Shown here piece after piece: positions 1-5,400 of a DNA stretch of 6,494 bases (the first letter of the stretch is position 1; every line of letters starts with the position of its first letter). The notes beneath the pieces were generated by a model. The model worked only from the letters and a program-made list of their open reading frames with translations. It was not told the DNA's origin and made no database searches. This DNA comes from an uncultured Pseudomonadota bacterium. GTDB lineage: Bacteria > Desulfobacterota_B > Binatia > UBA9968. The position numbers were made by a program, and so were the translations under genes. The DNA lies in the NCBI GenBank assembly GCA_946478635.1, contig CAMLCX010000287.1:1-6494 (forward strand), in the 5' to 3' direction.

Positions 1-2
1 TT

Positions 3-85
3 CCCTTCGGCTTAGCTCAGGACAGGCTGCGCCTCACCACGAACGGTTTTTCCTTTCTCCGTTCGCCCTGAGCTGTGTCGAAGGG
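3..85. repeat. Imperfect intergenic inverted repeat (REP-like palindrome)
   Basis: Three blocks pair in nested order: CCCTTCG (3-9) with CGAAGGG (79-85), AGCTCAGG (14-21) with CCTGAGCT (67-74), and CGAACGG (40-46) with CCGTTCG (59-65). The loop is 47-58. The right arm is compact, while the left arm has about 18 extra bases (22-39) between its second and third blocks, so the hairpin would carry a large one-sided bulge. From general knowledge, palindromes with the core CCCTGAGC..GTCGAAGGG are common dispersed intergenic elements in environmental bacterial genomes. The element may continue left of the window. There is no T-run beside it, so a simple terminator is less likely than a dispersed repeat. 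No gene is visible in 1-186. Confidence 0.7.
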
Positions 86-186
86 CTCCGCGATTTTAGA
101 CGCTGAACCAACCGTTACAGTCCACTAGTATCGCGGGAGTGGCTCTATTTCTCTACGAAACTGGACAGTAAAAACTTGGGCGAGTC

Positions 187-426
187 ATGCGCGTCAGGAC
201 GTACCGCAACCACCGGGTCGAGCTTGAATCCGACGAAATTCGCTCCCGTGAATGGATGGCGCGAGCGACGATTGTCGTGATCGAAGGCAAGAAAGAAAAG
301 CGCATCCCGATCTTCGGCCGGCGCCGTGCGACTTTCGATACCCAGCGACAAGCCGACGCCTATGCGTTGGAATTGGCCAAATTATGGATCGACGGTCGAA
401 CCTGGGGAACCAACGGGCATGGTTAA
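187..426 (+). CDS. Small conserved-looking protein of unknown function (79 aa)
   Basis: I cannot name a function. The protein opens with a basic, beta-like stretch (MRVRTYRNHRVELES), has a second strand-like segment ARATIVVIEG at about residues 26-35, then a Lys/Arg patch (GKKEKRIPIFGRRR, 34-47), and ends with a helix-like TFDTQRQADAYALELAKLWIDGR (49-71). This beta-beta-then-helix layout ending in an 'F.T...A...A...A..WID' pattern resembles small soluble DUF proteins that occur as single domains in proteobacteria, which is why I prefer this frame over the opposite-strand frame at 145-351. There is no signal peptide or membrane segment, so it is probably cytoplasmic. The ribosome binding site is weak (GGGCGAG at 178-184 before the ATG). 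It lies 67 bases upstream of the PPOX-class gene on the same strand, so cotranscription is possible but not shown. Confidence 0.65.
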   Translation: MRVRTYRNHRVELESDEIRSREWMARATIVVIEGKKEKRIPIFGRRRATFDTQRQADAYALELAKLWIDGRTWGTNGHG

Positions 427-483
427 TAAACTAACTGTCAGCTTTGGTCGTGAATTCCGGATATAGCATTAAGCCAATCACTT

Positions 484-488
484 GGAGG
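484..488 (+). promoter_or_regulatory. Ribosome binding site fixing the PPOX-class start
   Basis: GGAGG sits 5 bases before the ATG at 494. The frame also opens at a TTG at 482, but that codon overlaps this Shine-Dalgarno sequence, so the ATG at 494 is the better start. Confidence 0.75.
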
Positions 489-493
489 CCGGT

Positions 494-913
494 ATGAAAA
501 TCGCAGATGCACAGAAATTTTTACAGGAAAATCACCGGGCTTGTATTGCGGTAAGGCAAAACGACGGCTGGCCGCAAATGACTTTCGTCACGCCCGGCAT
601 TGACGCCGCGGGGCGCGTGATCATCACCTCGCGCGGCACGACCTACAAAATAAAGCATATCCGCCGCGATCCGCGCGTGTCCATGCTGATCTTCGGTGAG
701 CAATACAGCGGCTCGAAGTTCGTGCAGATTCATGGCACCGCGGAAATCATCGAGCAACCCGCGGCGCTGGATACGCTAATTTACTGGTACAAGCAGGTGC
801 GCGGCGAGCACAAAAACTGGGACGATTATAAGAAACAGATGGCCGACGAAAAACGCGTGATCATCCGCGTGACTATCGAAAAAGTCGGCCCGCAGACGGT
901 GAATCGGATTTAA
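494..913 (+). CDS. PPOX-class split-barrel protein, probably F420-dependent oxidoreductase
   Basis: This is a 139-residue protein of the pyridoxamine-5'-phosphate-oxidase-like split beta-barrel family, most like the single-domain F420-binding subgroup typified by mycobacterial Rv1155. Family members are cytoplasmic, usually dimeric, and bind F420 (some bind FMN) at the dimer interface for redox reactions on varied substrates. Visible hallmarks are a helix followed by the first strand with W26-P-Q (residues 1-35), the strand RVIITSRGTTYK (41-52), the basic cofactor-phosphate segment K52-I-K54-H-I-R-R-DPRVS (52-63), and the strand VQIHGTAEII (77-86), followed by a C-terminal helix and a final strand (RVIIRVTIEKVG). 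The length is normal for the subgroup. The actual cofactor and substrate cannot be read from sequence. The gene converges on the hydroquinone reductase gene across a hairpin. Confidence 0.85.
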   Translation: MKIADAQKFLQENHRACIAVRQNDGWPQMTFVTPGIDAAGRVIITSRGTTYKIKHIRRDPRVSMLIFGEQYSGSKFVQIHGTAEIIEQPAALDTLIYWYKQVRGEHKNWDDYKKQMADEKRVIIRVTIEKVGPQTVNRI

Positions 914-944
914 CTCGCGGCGACGCAAAAACCGAACAGGATTG

Positions 945-1007
945 GCCGCAAAGAACGCAAAGATGAAAACAGCGAAGCGACAAGTCTAACTTTGCGTTCT
1001 TTGCGGC
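945..1007. repeat. Perfect 18-bp inverted repeat between convergent genes, likely bidirectional terminator
   Basis: GCCGCAAAGAACGCAAAG (945-962) is exactly complemented by 990-1007, with a 27-base loop. It starts 31 bases after the PPOX-class stop and ends 7 bases from the hydroquinone reductase stop on the other strand, so it would form a stem in both transcripts. Motifs of the GCAAAGAACGCAAAG type are familiar as dispersed intergenic repeats in many bacteria. There is no U-tract immediately after either arm, so factor-independent termination is not guaranteed. A role in transcript end protection is equally possible. Confidence 0.75.
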
Positions 1008-1014
1008 TATTCTC

Positions 1015-2001
1015 TCAATCCGAAGCCTTTAGCCGCCCCCGATCATGTGGCGAATCGAGATGGCTCATGTCCGGTCCGAGGGGCACGATGCCGGTGGGAT
1101 TGACGTTGAGCTGGCTGTAGTAACCCGCCTTTGTTCTCTGTAAGTCGAACGTCTCTTTGATCCCTGGCCATTGATACAACTCGCGCAAATAATTAGACAG
1201 GTTCGGATAATCCTGCACGCGCCGCAGGTTGCATTTAAAGTGGCCGTGATAGACCGGATCGAAACGCAGCAGCGTCGGGAACCCGCGCCAATCGGCCTCG
1301 GTGATCCGATCGCCGGCCAAATAGCGCCGCTCTCCGAGCCACTTTTCCATTTGATCCAGGCAGACAAATACCTTCTGTGCCGCATCATTGTAGGCTTCCT
1401 GGCTGCGCGCGAAGCCGGCCCGGTAGACGCCGTTATTAAAGTGGCTGTAGACGAAGTCGTTTACGCGGTCAATTTCGCCGCGCAAATATTCCGGATAATA
1501 ATCGTAGCTCACTTCGGTGTGGGCGCGAAAACCGCTGTTGAACATACGGATGATTTCCGACGACTCATTATTGACGATTGTGCGACGCTCGCGGTCCCAC
1601 AAGGTCGGCACCGTCACTTTGCCCGTGTAACCCGGGTCCGCTGCCGCGTAAACCTGATGCAAGCGAAAGACGCCGTCCCCTTCAGGCTGAAAATCATCGA
1701 TCACGCCCGCGTACGCCCAACCCGCAGTTTTAGGTTTATCCGCCAGGGACATCGAAAGCACTTCTTCGAGCCGTTTCAATTTGCGAAAAATAATCGTTCG
1801 GTGCGCCCAGGGACAGTTGTACGAAACGAAGAGATGATACCGTCCGGCCTCGGCCTTAAAGCCACCGCTTCCGGATGGCCCGGCGCTGCCATCGGCGGTG
1901 ATCCAATGGCGGAACTGCGAGTCGGCCCGTTGGAAATGGCCGCGCGCGTCGGCGGGGATGCGATCATCGTTCACCCATTTGCCGTTCATCATGTGGCCCA
2001 T
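1015..2001 (-). CDS. yqjG: Glutathionyl-hydroquinone reductase (Xi-class GST)
   Basis: The enzyme reduces glutathionyl-hydroquinones to free hydroquinones with glutathione, releasing GSSG. It is a cytoplasmic, GST-fold enzyme, as in E. coli YqjG, PcpF of pentachlorophenol degraders and yeast ECM4. The protein is 328 residues, the same length as I recall for E. coli YqjG, with the catalytic cysteine in N62-C63-P-W-A-H-R. The N-terminal thioredoxin-like domain has the cis-proline VPTLWD (131-136) and the glutathione-contacting N145-E146-S147-S148. The helical domain contains NNGVYRAGFA (189-198), GDRITEADWRGFPTLLRFDP (230-249), HFKCN (254-258) and the late NPTGIVPLGP (301-310), all family signatures. 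AAGGAG lies at 2012-2017 on the coding strand 10 bases before the ATG, supporting this start over the internal Met codons 4 and 5. It is divergent from the dehydrogenase gene and may detoxify quinone conjugates arising in aromatic catabolism. Confidence 0.96.
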   Translation of the reverse strand: MGHMMNGKWVNDDRIPADARGHFQRADSQFRHWITADGSAGPSGSGGFKAEAGRYHLFVSYNCPWAHRTIIFRKLKRLEEVLSMSLADKPKTAGWAYAGVIDDFQPEGDGVFRLHQVYAAADPGYTGKVTVPTLWDRERRTIVNNESSEIIRMFNSGFRAHTEVSYDYYPEYLRGEIDRVNDFVYSHFNNGVYRAGFARSQEAYNDAAQKVFVCLDQMEKWLGERRYLAGDRITEADWRGFPTLLRFDPVYHGHFKCNLRRVQDYPNLSNYLRELYQWPGIKETFDLQRTKAGYYSQLNVNPTGIVPLGPDMSHLDSPHDRGRLKASD

Positions 2002-2125
2002 AAGATCTCCGCTCCTTTCAGTTGTCGAACGACTTCTATCAGAATCACGGCTAACGACAAAGCCGAGAAAATGAGATGTTGCATGTTCCCTGCGGGTTCA
2101 CCATAACGCGCTCGCCGGCCACACA

Positions 2126-2155
2126 TTGACACTTCAATCAGGCTTCTGCGATAAG
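2126..2155 (+). promoter_or_regulatory. Candidate sigma-70 promoter for the rightward dehydrogenase-led run
   Basis: A perfect TTGACA (2126-2131) is followed after 18 bases by GATAAG (2150-2155), which matches TATAAT at four of six positions. Transcription would start near 2162, about 26 bases before the ATG at 2188. The position in the 186-base gap between divergent genes is right for a promoter. The -10 box is imperfect and no start site is known. Confidence 0.4.
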
Positions 2156-2177
2156 CTGTTGCAGTAACACGGTGAGC

Positions 2178-2182
2178 AGGAG
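2178..2182 (+). promoter_or_regulatory. Ribosome binding site fixing the dehydrogenase start
   Basis: AGGAG lies 5 bases before the ATG at 2188. An in-frame GTG at 2182 overlaps this site, so the ATG is preferred; it also places the Rossmann glycine motif at the usual distance from the N-terminus. Confidence 0.75.
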
Positions 2183-2187
2183 TGACA

Positions 2188-3141
2188 ATGGAAACTGTCG
2201 GTTTCATCGGCTTGGGCAACATGGGCGGGCCCGTCGCCAGCCATATCCAGCGTGCCGGCTTCCCACTGATTGTTTACGATCTTCGCGCCGAAGCCACGCG
2301 TCCGTTCGAAGCGGCCGGCGCCAAGGTCGCCGATTCAGCAACCGCGCTGGCGCGGCAGAGCGACATTATCATCACGGCCCTGCCGATGCCTGGCGATGTC
2401 GAGCAGGTTGCCTGCGGCGCTACCGGAATTCTGCAAGGCATACGTCCGAATTCAATCTATATCGATACCTCAACCAATCCGCCGTCGCTCATCCGCCGTC
2501 TCGAACCGCTTTTTCGCGCCAAAGGAGCATTCGTGCTCGATGCCCCCGTCGCCTCCGGCCAGCCGGGCGCCGCACGCGGCATTCACGAAGTCATGGTCGG
2601 CGGTGACAAAGAAATCTTCGATCGCGCCCTGCCGGTTCTGCGCGCCTTTGGCGATCAGGTCTTGCACGCGGGGCCGCTGGGCGCGGGCAGTATTTGCAAG
2701 CTTGTGCATCAAATGATCAACAGCACGATATCCCAAGCGATTGCCGAAGGACTCACGCTCGGCGTTAAAGCGGGCGTCGACACCAAGGCGCTCTGGGAAT
2801 GCGTTCGCCGCGGCATGGTCGGGCGCATGCACGTGCTCCATGTTCAAGTGCCGCAGACCGTGTTCCGCAACAACTACGAGACCGACACATTCCCGTTAAA
2901 ACTGTTGCGTAAAGACGTCGGTTTAGCGACGGCGCTGGGGCGCGAGCTGAACGTTCCTCTCCCCCTCGCGAGCATCGCGGAGCAACGTCTTATCGAAGGC
3001 CTGAATCGCGGTTGGGATAATAAGTCCGCATATACCGTCAACTTTCAGCTTCAAGAGGAAGCCGCGAATGTGCAATTAAGAGCCGACATCGACCCGGCAC
3101 AGGCAGCCAAGTATATTTCGACGCACCCGGATGTAGAATGA
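2188..3141 (+). CDS. NAD(P)-dependent beta-hydroxyacid dehydrogenase (HIBADH/6PGDH family)
   Basis: This 317-residue enzyme belongs to the family of 3-hydroxyisobutyrate dehydrogenase and tartronate semialdehyde reductase, which interconvert beta-hydroxyacids and semialdehydes with NAD(P). The Rossmann motif G5-F-I-G-L-G-N-M-G is at the N-terminus, with an Asp (D31) at the end of the second strand, which usually favours NAD. The substrate-binding loop is D118-A-P-V-A-S-G-Q-P-G-A (118-128), and the catalytic lysine is K171 in GSICKLVHQM. The all-helical C-terminal domain carries the conserved K242-D243 (LRKDVGLA). The family usually has Asn four residues after the catalytic Lys; here that position is Gln175. 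The exact substrate is unknown. It is the first gene of the rightward run and lies 132 bases before the amidohydrolase, so a joint pathway is plausible but inferred. Confidence 0.9.
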   Translation: METVGFIGLGNMGGPVASHIQRAGFPLIVYDLRAEATRPFEAAGAKVADSATALARQSDIIITALPMPGDVEQVACGATGILQGIRPNSIYIDTSTNPPSLIRRLEPLFRAKGAFVLDAPVASGQPGAARGIHEVMVGGDKEIFDRALPVLRAFGDQVLHAGPLGAGSICKLVHQMINSTISQAIAEGLTLGVKAGVDTKALWECVRRGMVGRMHVLHVQVPQTVFRNNYETDTFPLKLLRKDVGLATALGRELNVPLPLASIAEQRLIEGLNRGWDNKSAYTVNFQLQEEAANVQLRADIDPAQAAKYISTHPDVE

Positions 3142-3145
3142 ACGC

Positions 3146-3257
3146 GTTCAAAATGTTCAAGCCGTTCAAATCGTTCAAACCGTATTTCGGAGGCTTCAAT
3201 GATGGTGGGGAGTCGCGAACGGCTTGAACGGTTGAAATGGTTTAAATGATTTTAAAC
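3146..3257. repeat. 9-bp-periodic direct array with an inverted partner
   Basis: Four adjoining 9-bp units (GTTCAAAAT, GTTCAAGCC, GTTCAAATC, GTTCAAACC; 3146-3181) share the core GTTCAA. A diverged array of the complementary sense follows at 3221-3257 (GGCTTGAAC, GGTTGAAAT, GGTTTAAAT, GATTTTAAAC). The best stem is exact over 13 bp, 3155-3167 with 3217-3229, enclosing 49 bases. It fills nearly the whole gap between the dehydrogenase and amidohydrolase genes. It is not a CRISPR because the units abut with no spacers. It may be a dispersed intergenic repeat, a transcript-processing hairpin, or an attenuating structure for the downstream genes. Confidence 0.7.
3199..3249 (+). other. Possible 16-codon reading frame inside the repeat
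   Basis: GGAGG (3189-3193) lies 5 bases before an ATG at 3199 that opens a frame of 16 codons ending in TGA at 3247-3249. The predicted peptide MMVGSRERLERLKWFK is basic and amphipathic, and its last two thirds are encoded by the right arm of the 9-bp repeat. It ends 24 bases before the amidohydrolase start. It could be a leader peptide or a chance frame; no codon-level conservation can be judged here. Confidence 0.2.
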
Positions 3258-3273
3258 AAATTCGAGGTAACCC

Positions 3274-4407
3274 ATGGCCAATCACGGCTTCAAAGTTCTC
3301 GACAGCGACATGCACATTCTCGAGCCCGCCGATCTCTGGCAGCGCTATATCGACAAGAAGTTCAAACACCTGGCGCCAGTCGGCACGACCGATCACGTGC
3401 GCGATTTGCGCTTGGTCGGTCCCGATGGCCGCGCGTGGGGCCGGCCCGTCGATCCGCCTGCGGGAACGCTACCGCCCGCGGGTCACATTTTTCACAAGAA
3501 CCAGAAACTCTTCCAGCCGCACTGCGAGCGCGGCTGGACGGCCCAGGTGCAGCTCGACGCCATGGCGGAAGAAGGAATCGATCTCGCGATTCTCTATCCG
3601 AGCCGCGGGCTGAACGTGCTCAGCATTCCCGATTTGGATCGCGAGTTCGCCGCCGCGCTCGCGCGCGCTTACAACGACTGGCTCTATGACTTTTGCCAGA
3701 CCGATCCTGGCAAGCTCATGGGTGCCGGAATGATTTCTCCTTTCAATATCACCGACGCCATCGCCGAGACGCGCCGCTGCGTGGAACGGCTGGGCTTTCG
3801 CGCGATCTTTTTGCGCGCCAACATCGTCAATGGCCGTAACTGGCATGATCCCTATTACGAACCGCTCTGGTCGACCCTCGAAGATCTGGGCGTGCCGCTC
3901 GGCTTCCACGAGTCGAACACATCGGCGGCACGCCAGGCGGGTGAACAGTTCGGCTACGACTTCATGCTGCGCCACACCTTTTCTCATCCCGTCGAACAGA
4001 TGCTCGCCGTCGGCAGTTTTTGCGGCGGTGGGGTCTTGCATCGTCATCCCAAATTGCGCGTCGCGTTTCTCGAGGGCAACTGCGGCTGGCTGCCCTTCCT
4101 CATGTGGCGTCTCGACGAGCATTGGGAATTGTACGGCGACCAATGGGCGCCCGAGCTCAAGAATCCGCCGAGCCACTACTTCAAGTCGCAATGCTACGCT
4201 TCCGTCGAATGCGACGAGGAGCCCGTGAAATACGCCATCGATTTTCTCGGCAACGAGCGATTGGTCTTTTCCACCGACTTTCCCCACGTCGACACGAAAT
4301 ATCCGCGTGCCGTCGAACGGTTTTTACAGCTACCCATTGCCGACGACGACAAGCGCAAGATTCTCTGGGATAACTGCGCGGTCTATTATGGAATGACGGG
4401 GATGTAG
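3274..4407 (+). CDS. Amidohydrolase-2 (ACMSD-like) metal-dependent hydrolase or decarboxylase
   Basis: This is a 377-residue cytoplasmic TIM-barrel protein of the amidohydrolase-2 family, which includes ACMSD, gamma-resorcylate decarboxylase and 5-carboxyvanillate decarboxylase. Candidate metal ligands are D12-x-H14 in DSDMHILEP on the first strand, H212 in LGFHES, and D335 in FSTDFPH on the last strand. H234 and H238 (RHTFSHP) are candidates for the additional catalytic histidine. The stretch HPKLRVAFLEGNCGWLPFLMWRLDEHW (258-284; key residues P259, E267, W272, P274, R279) is also family-typical. The acidic residue in place of the first His of H-x-H resembles the E-x-H of gamma-resorcylate decarboxylase, so decarboxylation of a hydroxyaromatic acid is as likely as hydrolysis. 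GAGG (3264-3267) lies 6 bases before the start. The next gene begins one base after its stop, indicating cotranscription with a periplasmic binding protein. The true substrate is unknown. Confidence 0.88.
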   Translation: MANHGFKVLDSDMHILEPADLWQRYIDKKFKHLAPVGTTDHVRDLRLVGPDGRAWGRPVDPPAGTLPPAGHIFHKNQKLFQPHCERGWTAQVQLDAMAEEGIDLAILYPSRGLNVLSIPDLDREFAAALARAYNDWLYDFCQTDPGKLMGAGMISPFNITDAIAETRRCVERLGFRAIFLRANIVNGRNWHDPYYEPLWSTLEDLGVPLGFHESNTSAARQAGEQFGYDFMLRHTFSHPVEQMLAVGSFCGGGVLHRHPKLRVAFLEGNCGWLPFLMWRLDEHWELYGDQWAPELKNPPSHYFKSQCYASVECDEEPVKYAIDFLGNERLVFSTDFPHVDTKYPRAVERFLQLPIADDDKRKILWDNCAVYYGMTGM

Positions 4408-4408
4408 A

Positions 4409-5380
4409 ATGATATCCGCTGCCCGCAGCTCCGCGAGGATCGTCCATCTGCTTCTAATTGCCATTTTTGTTGGGTTACTGTTCCCGTGCTCTAGCCATTC
4501 CGCGGAAAGCTTACAGAAAGTCCGCATCGGTTACCCGTCGTCCGCTGTTTCGACCCTGCCCTTCGACATCGCCAGGGAAAAAGGTTTTTATGTCAAAGCC
4601 GGCCTTGACGTCGAATACATTCAGATGCGTTCCGTGATCGCGCCCCAGGCAATCTTGAACGGCAATATCCATTTCTTCACCTCGCCTCAATCGGCCATTT
4701 CAGCCGCGGTGTCAGGCCTGCCGCTGGTGGTCGTGTTATCGCTCTACAGGGACACGCCCTGGATTTTGGTCACCCACAAGGACATCTATCGCGCAGCGGA
4801 TTTGATCGGCAAGAAGATAGCCATTTCGGACGTTCGCTCATCGCCCTATTACTTCGCTCGCGCCGGATTCAAAAAGCTCGGCCTGGACGAAAAGCAAATC
4901 GGCTTGGTCACCACCGGCGGAACATCCAATAGCTTTGCCACGCTCACGAGCAACCAGGTGGCAGGGGCGGTTCTGAGCCCGCCATTCGACGACAAAGCGG
5001 TTTCCCTCGGCTACAGGAAGTTTCTCTTTCTCGGCGACTTGGCCGATATCCCCTATGTCGGATTGTTCACCTCCCAAGCGGAAATCCGCAGCAACCGCGA
5101 GCGCGTGCGGAAAACCATCGCCGCAGTCATGGCCGCGGTTGCGTGGCAACGGGCCAACCGCGCCGAAGCCGTCAAGATGATCGCGGCGCGCTACAAGATC
5201 ACGCCGGGCGAAGCGGAACATTCCTACGAGACCGTGACGGGAATTCTCTCGGCTGACGGCAGCATGGACCTCAAAAAAGTGCGCGGCTATCTATCCCTCC
5301 TGCGCGAGGAACGGCCGATACCCGAAACCCTGGAACCGGAAAAACTGGTCGATTTTTCCATGTTGCCAACAGCTCGGTAG
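4409..5380 (+). CDS. NitT/TauT-type ABC transporter substrate-binding protein (NMT1/THI5-like)
   Basis: This 323-residue periplasmic binding protein has a signal peptide: basic start, hydrophobic core at 11-25, and probable cleavage after A32 (CSSHSA/ES). C27 is preceded by LFP and does not form a good lipobox, so a soluble protein is more likely than a lipoprotein. The mature protein opens with VRIGYPSS and has the family pattern of domain 1, FDIAREKGFYVKAGLDVEYIQ (52-72; key FDIA, E57, K58, G59, F60 and G65-L-D-V), then the substrate-site region NGNIHFFTSP (84-93), the hinge DLIGKKIAIS (131-140), TTGGTS (168-173) and AAVMAAVAWQ (238-247). Relatives bind sulfonates, nitrate, pyrimidine precursors or aromatic acids, so the ligand cannot be named. 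Its ATG is one base after the amidohydrolase TAG, with GGGGA (4398-4402) inside that gene, so translation is probably coupled. No permease or ATPase gene is seen here. Confidence 0.92.
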   Translation: MISAARSSARIVHLLLIAIFVGLLFPCSSHSAESLQKVRIGYPSSAVSTLPFDIAREKGFYVKAGLDVEYIQMRSVIAPQAILNGNIHFFTSPQSAISAAVSGLPLVVVLSLYRDTPWILVTHKDIYRAADLIGKKIAISDVRSSPYYFARAGFKKLGLDEKQIGLVTTGGTSNSFATLTSNQVAGAVLSPPFDDKAVSLGYRKFLFLGDLADIPYVGLFTSQAEIRSNRERVRKTIAAVMAAVAWQRANRAEAVKMIAARYKITPGEAEHSYETVTGILSADGSMDLKKVRGYLSLLREERPIPETLEPEKLVDFSMLPTAR

Positions 5381-5400
5381 TCTGATTACATTATTTTGTG

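Noticed and set aside
1171..2106. A 311-codon open frame on the plus strand opposite the hydroquinone reductase gene
   Set aside because: It is antisense to a gene with clear family motifs over its full length, and its translation shows no recognisable domain. Long antisense frames are common in GC-rich coding DNA.
1989..2222. A 77-codon minus-strand frame in the divergent gap
   Set aside because: It overlaps both neighbouring gene starts and the candidate promoter and has no recognisable domain.
3146..3181. Short CRISPR-like array
   Set aside because: Units are 9 bp and abut with no spacers, and no cas gene is present.
3246..3689. An open frame whose ATG overlaps the TGA of the 16-codon frame (ATGA), suggesting coupled genes
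   Set aside because: Most of it is an out-of-frame reading of the amidohydrolase gene, with an Arg-rich low-complexity product typical of a shadow.
3469..4287. A 272-codon open frame on the minus strand opposite the amidohydrolase gene
   Set aside because: The plus-strand protein carries all expected amidohydrolase motifs across this interval; the antisense product resembles nothing and is a codon-bias shadow.
3129..4412. The 13-mer GGATGTAGAATGA occurs at the end of the dehydrogenase gene (3129-3141) and at the amidohydrolase/binding-protein junction (4400-4412)
   Set aside because: It is read in different frames at the two sites, and one chance 13-bp match in a window this size is not surprising.
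4487..4489. Cys27 of the binding protein as a lipoprotein anchor
   Set aside because: The preceding residues are L-F-P rather than a lipobox such as L-A-G or L-S-A; signal peptidase I cleavage after A32 fits better.
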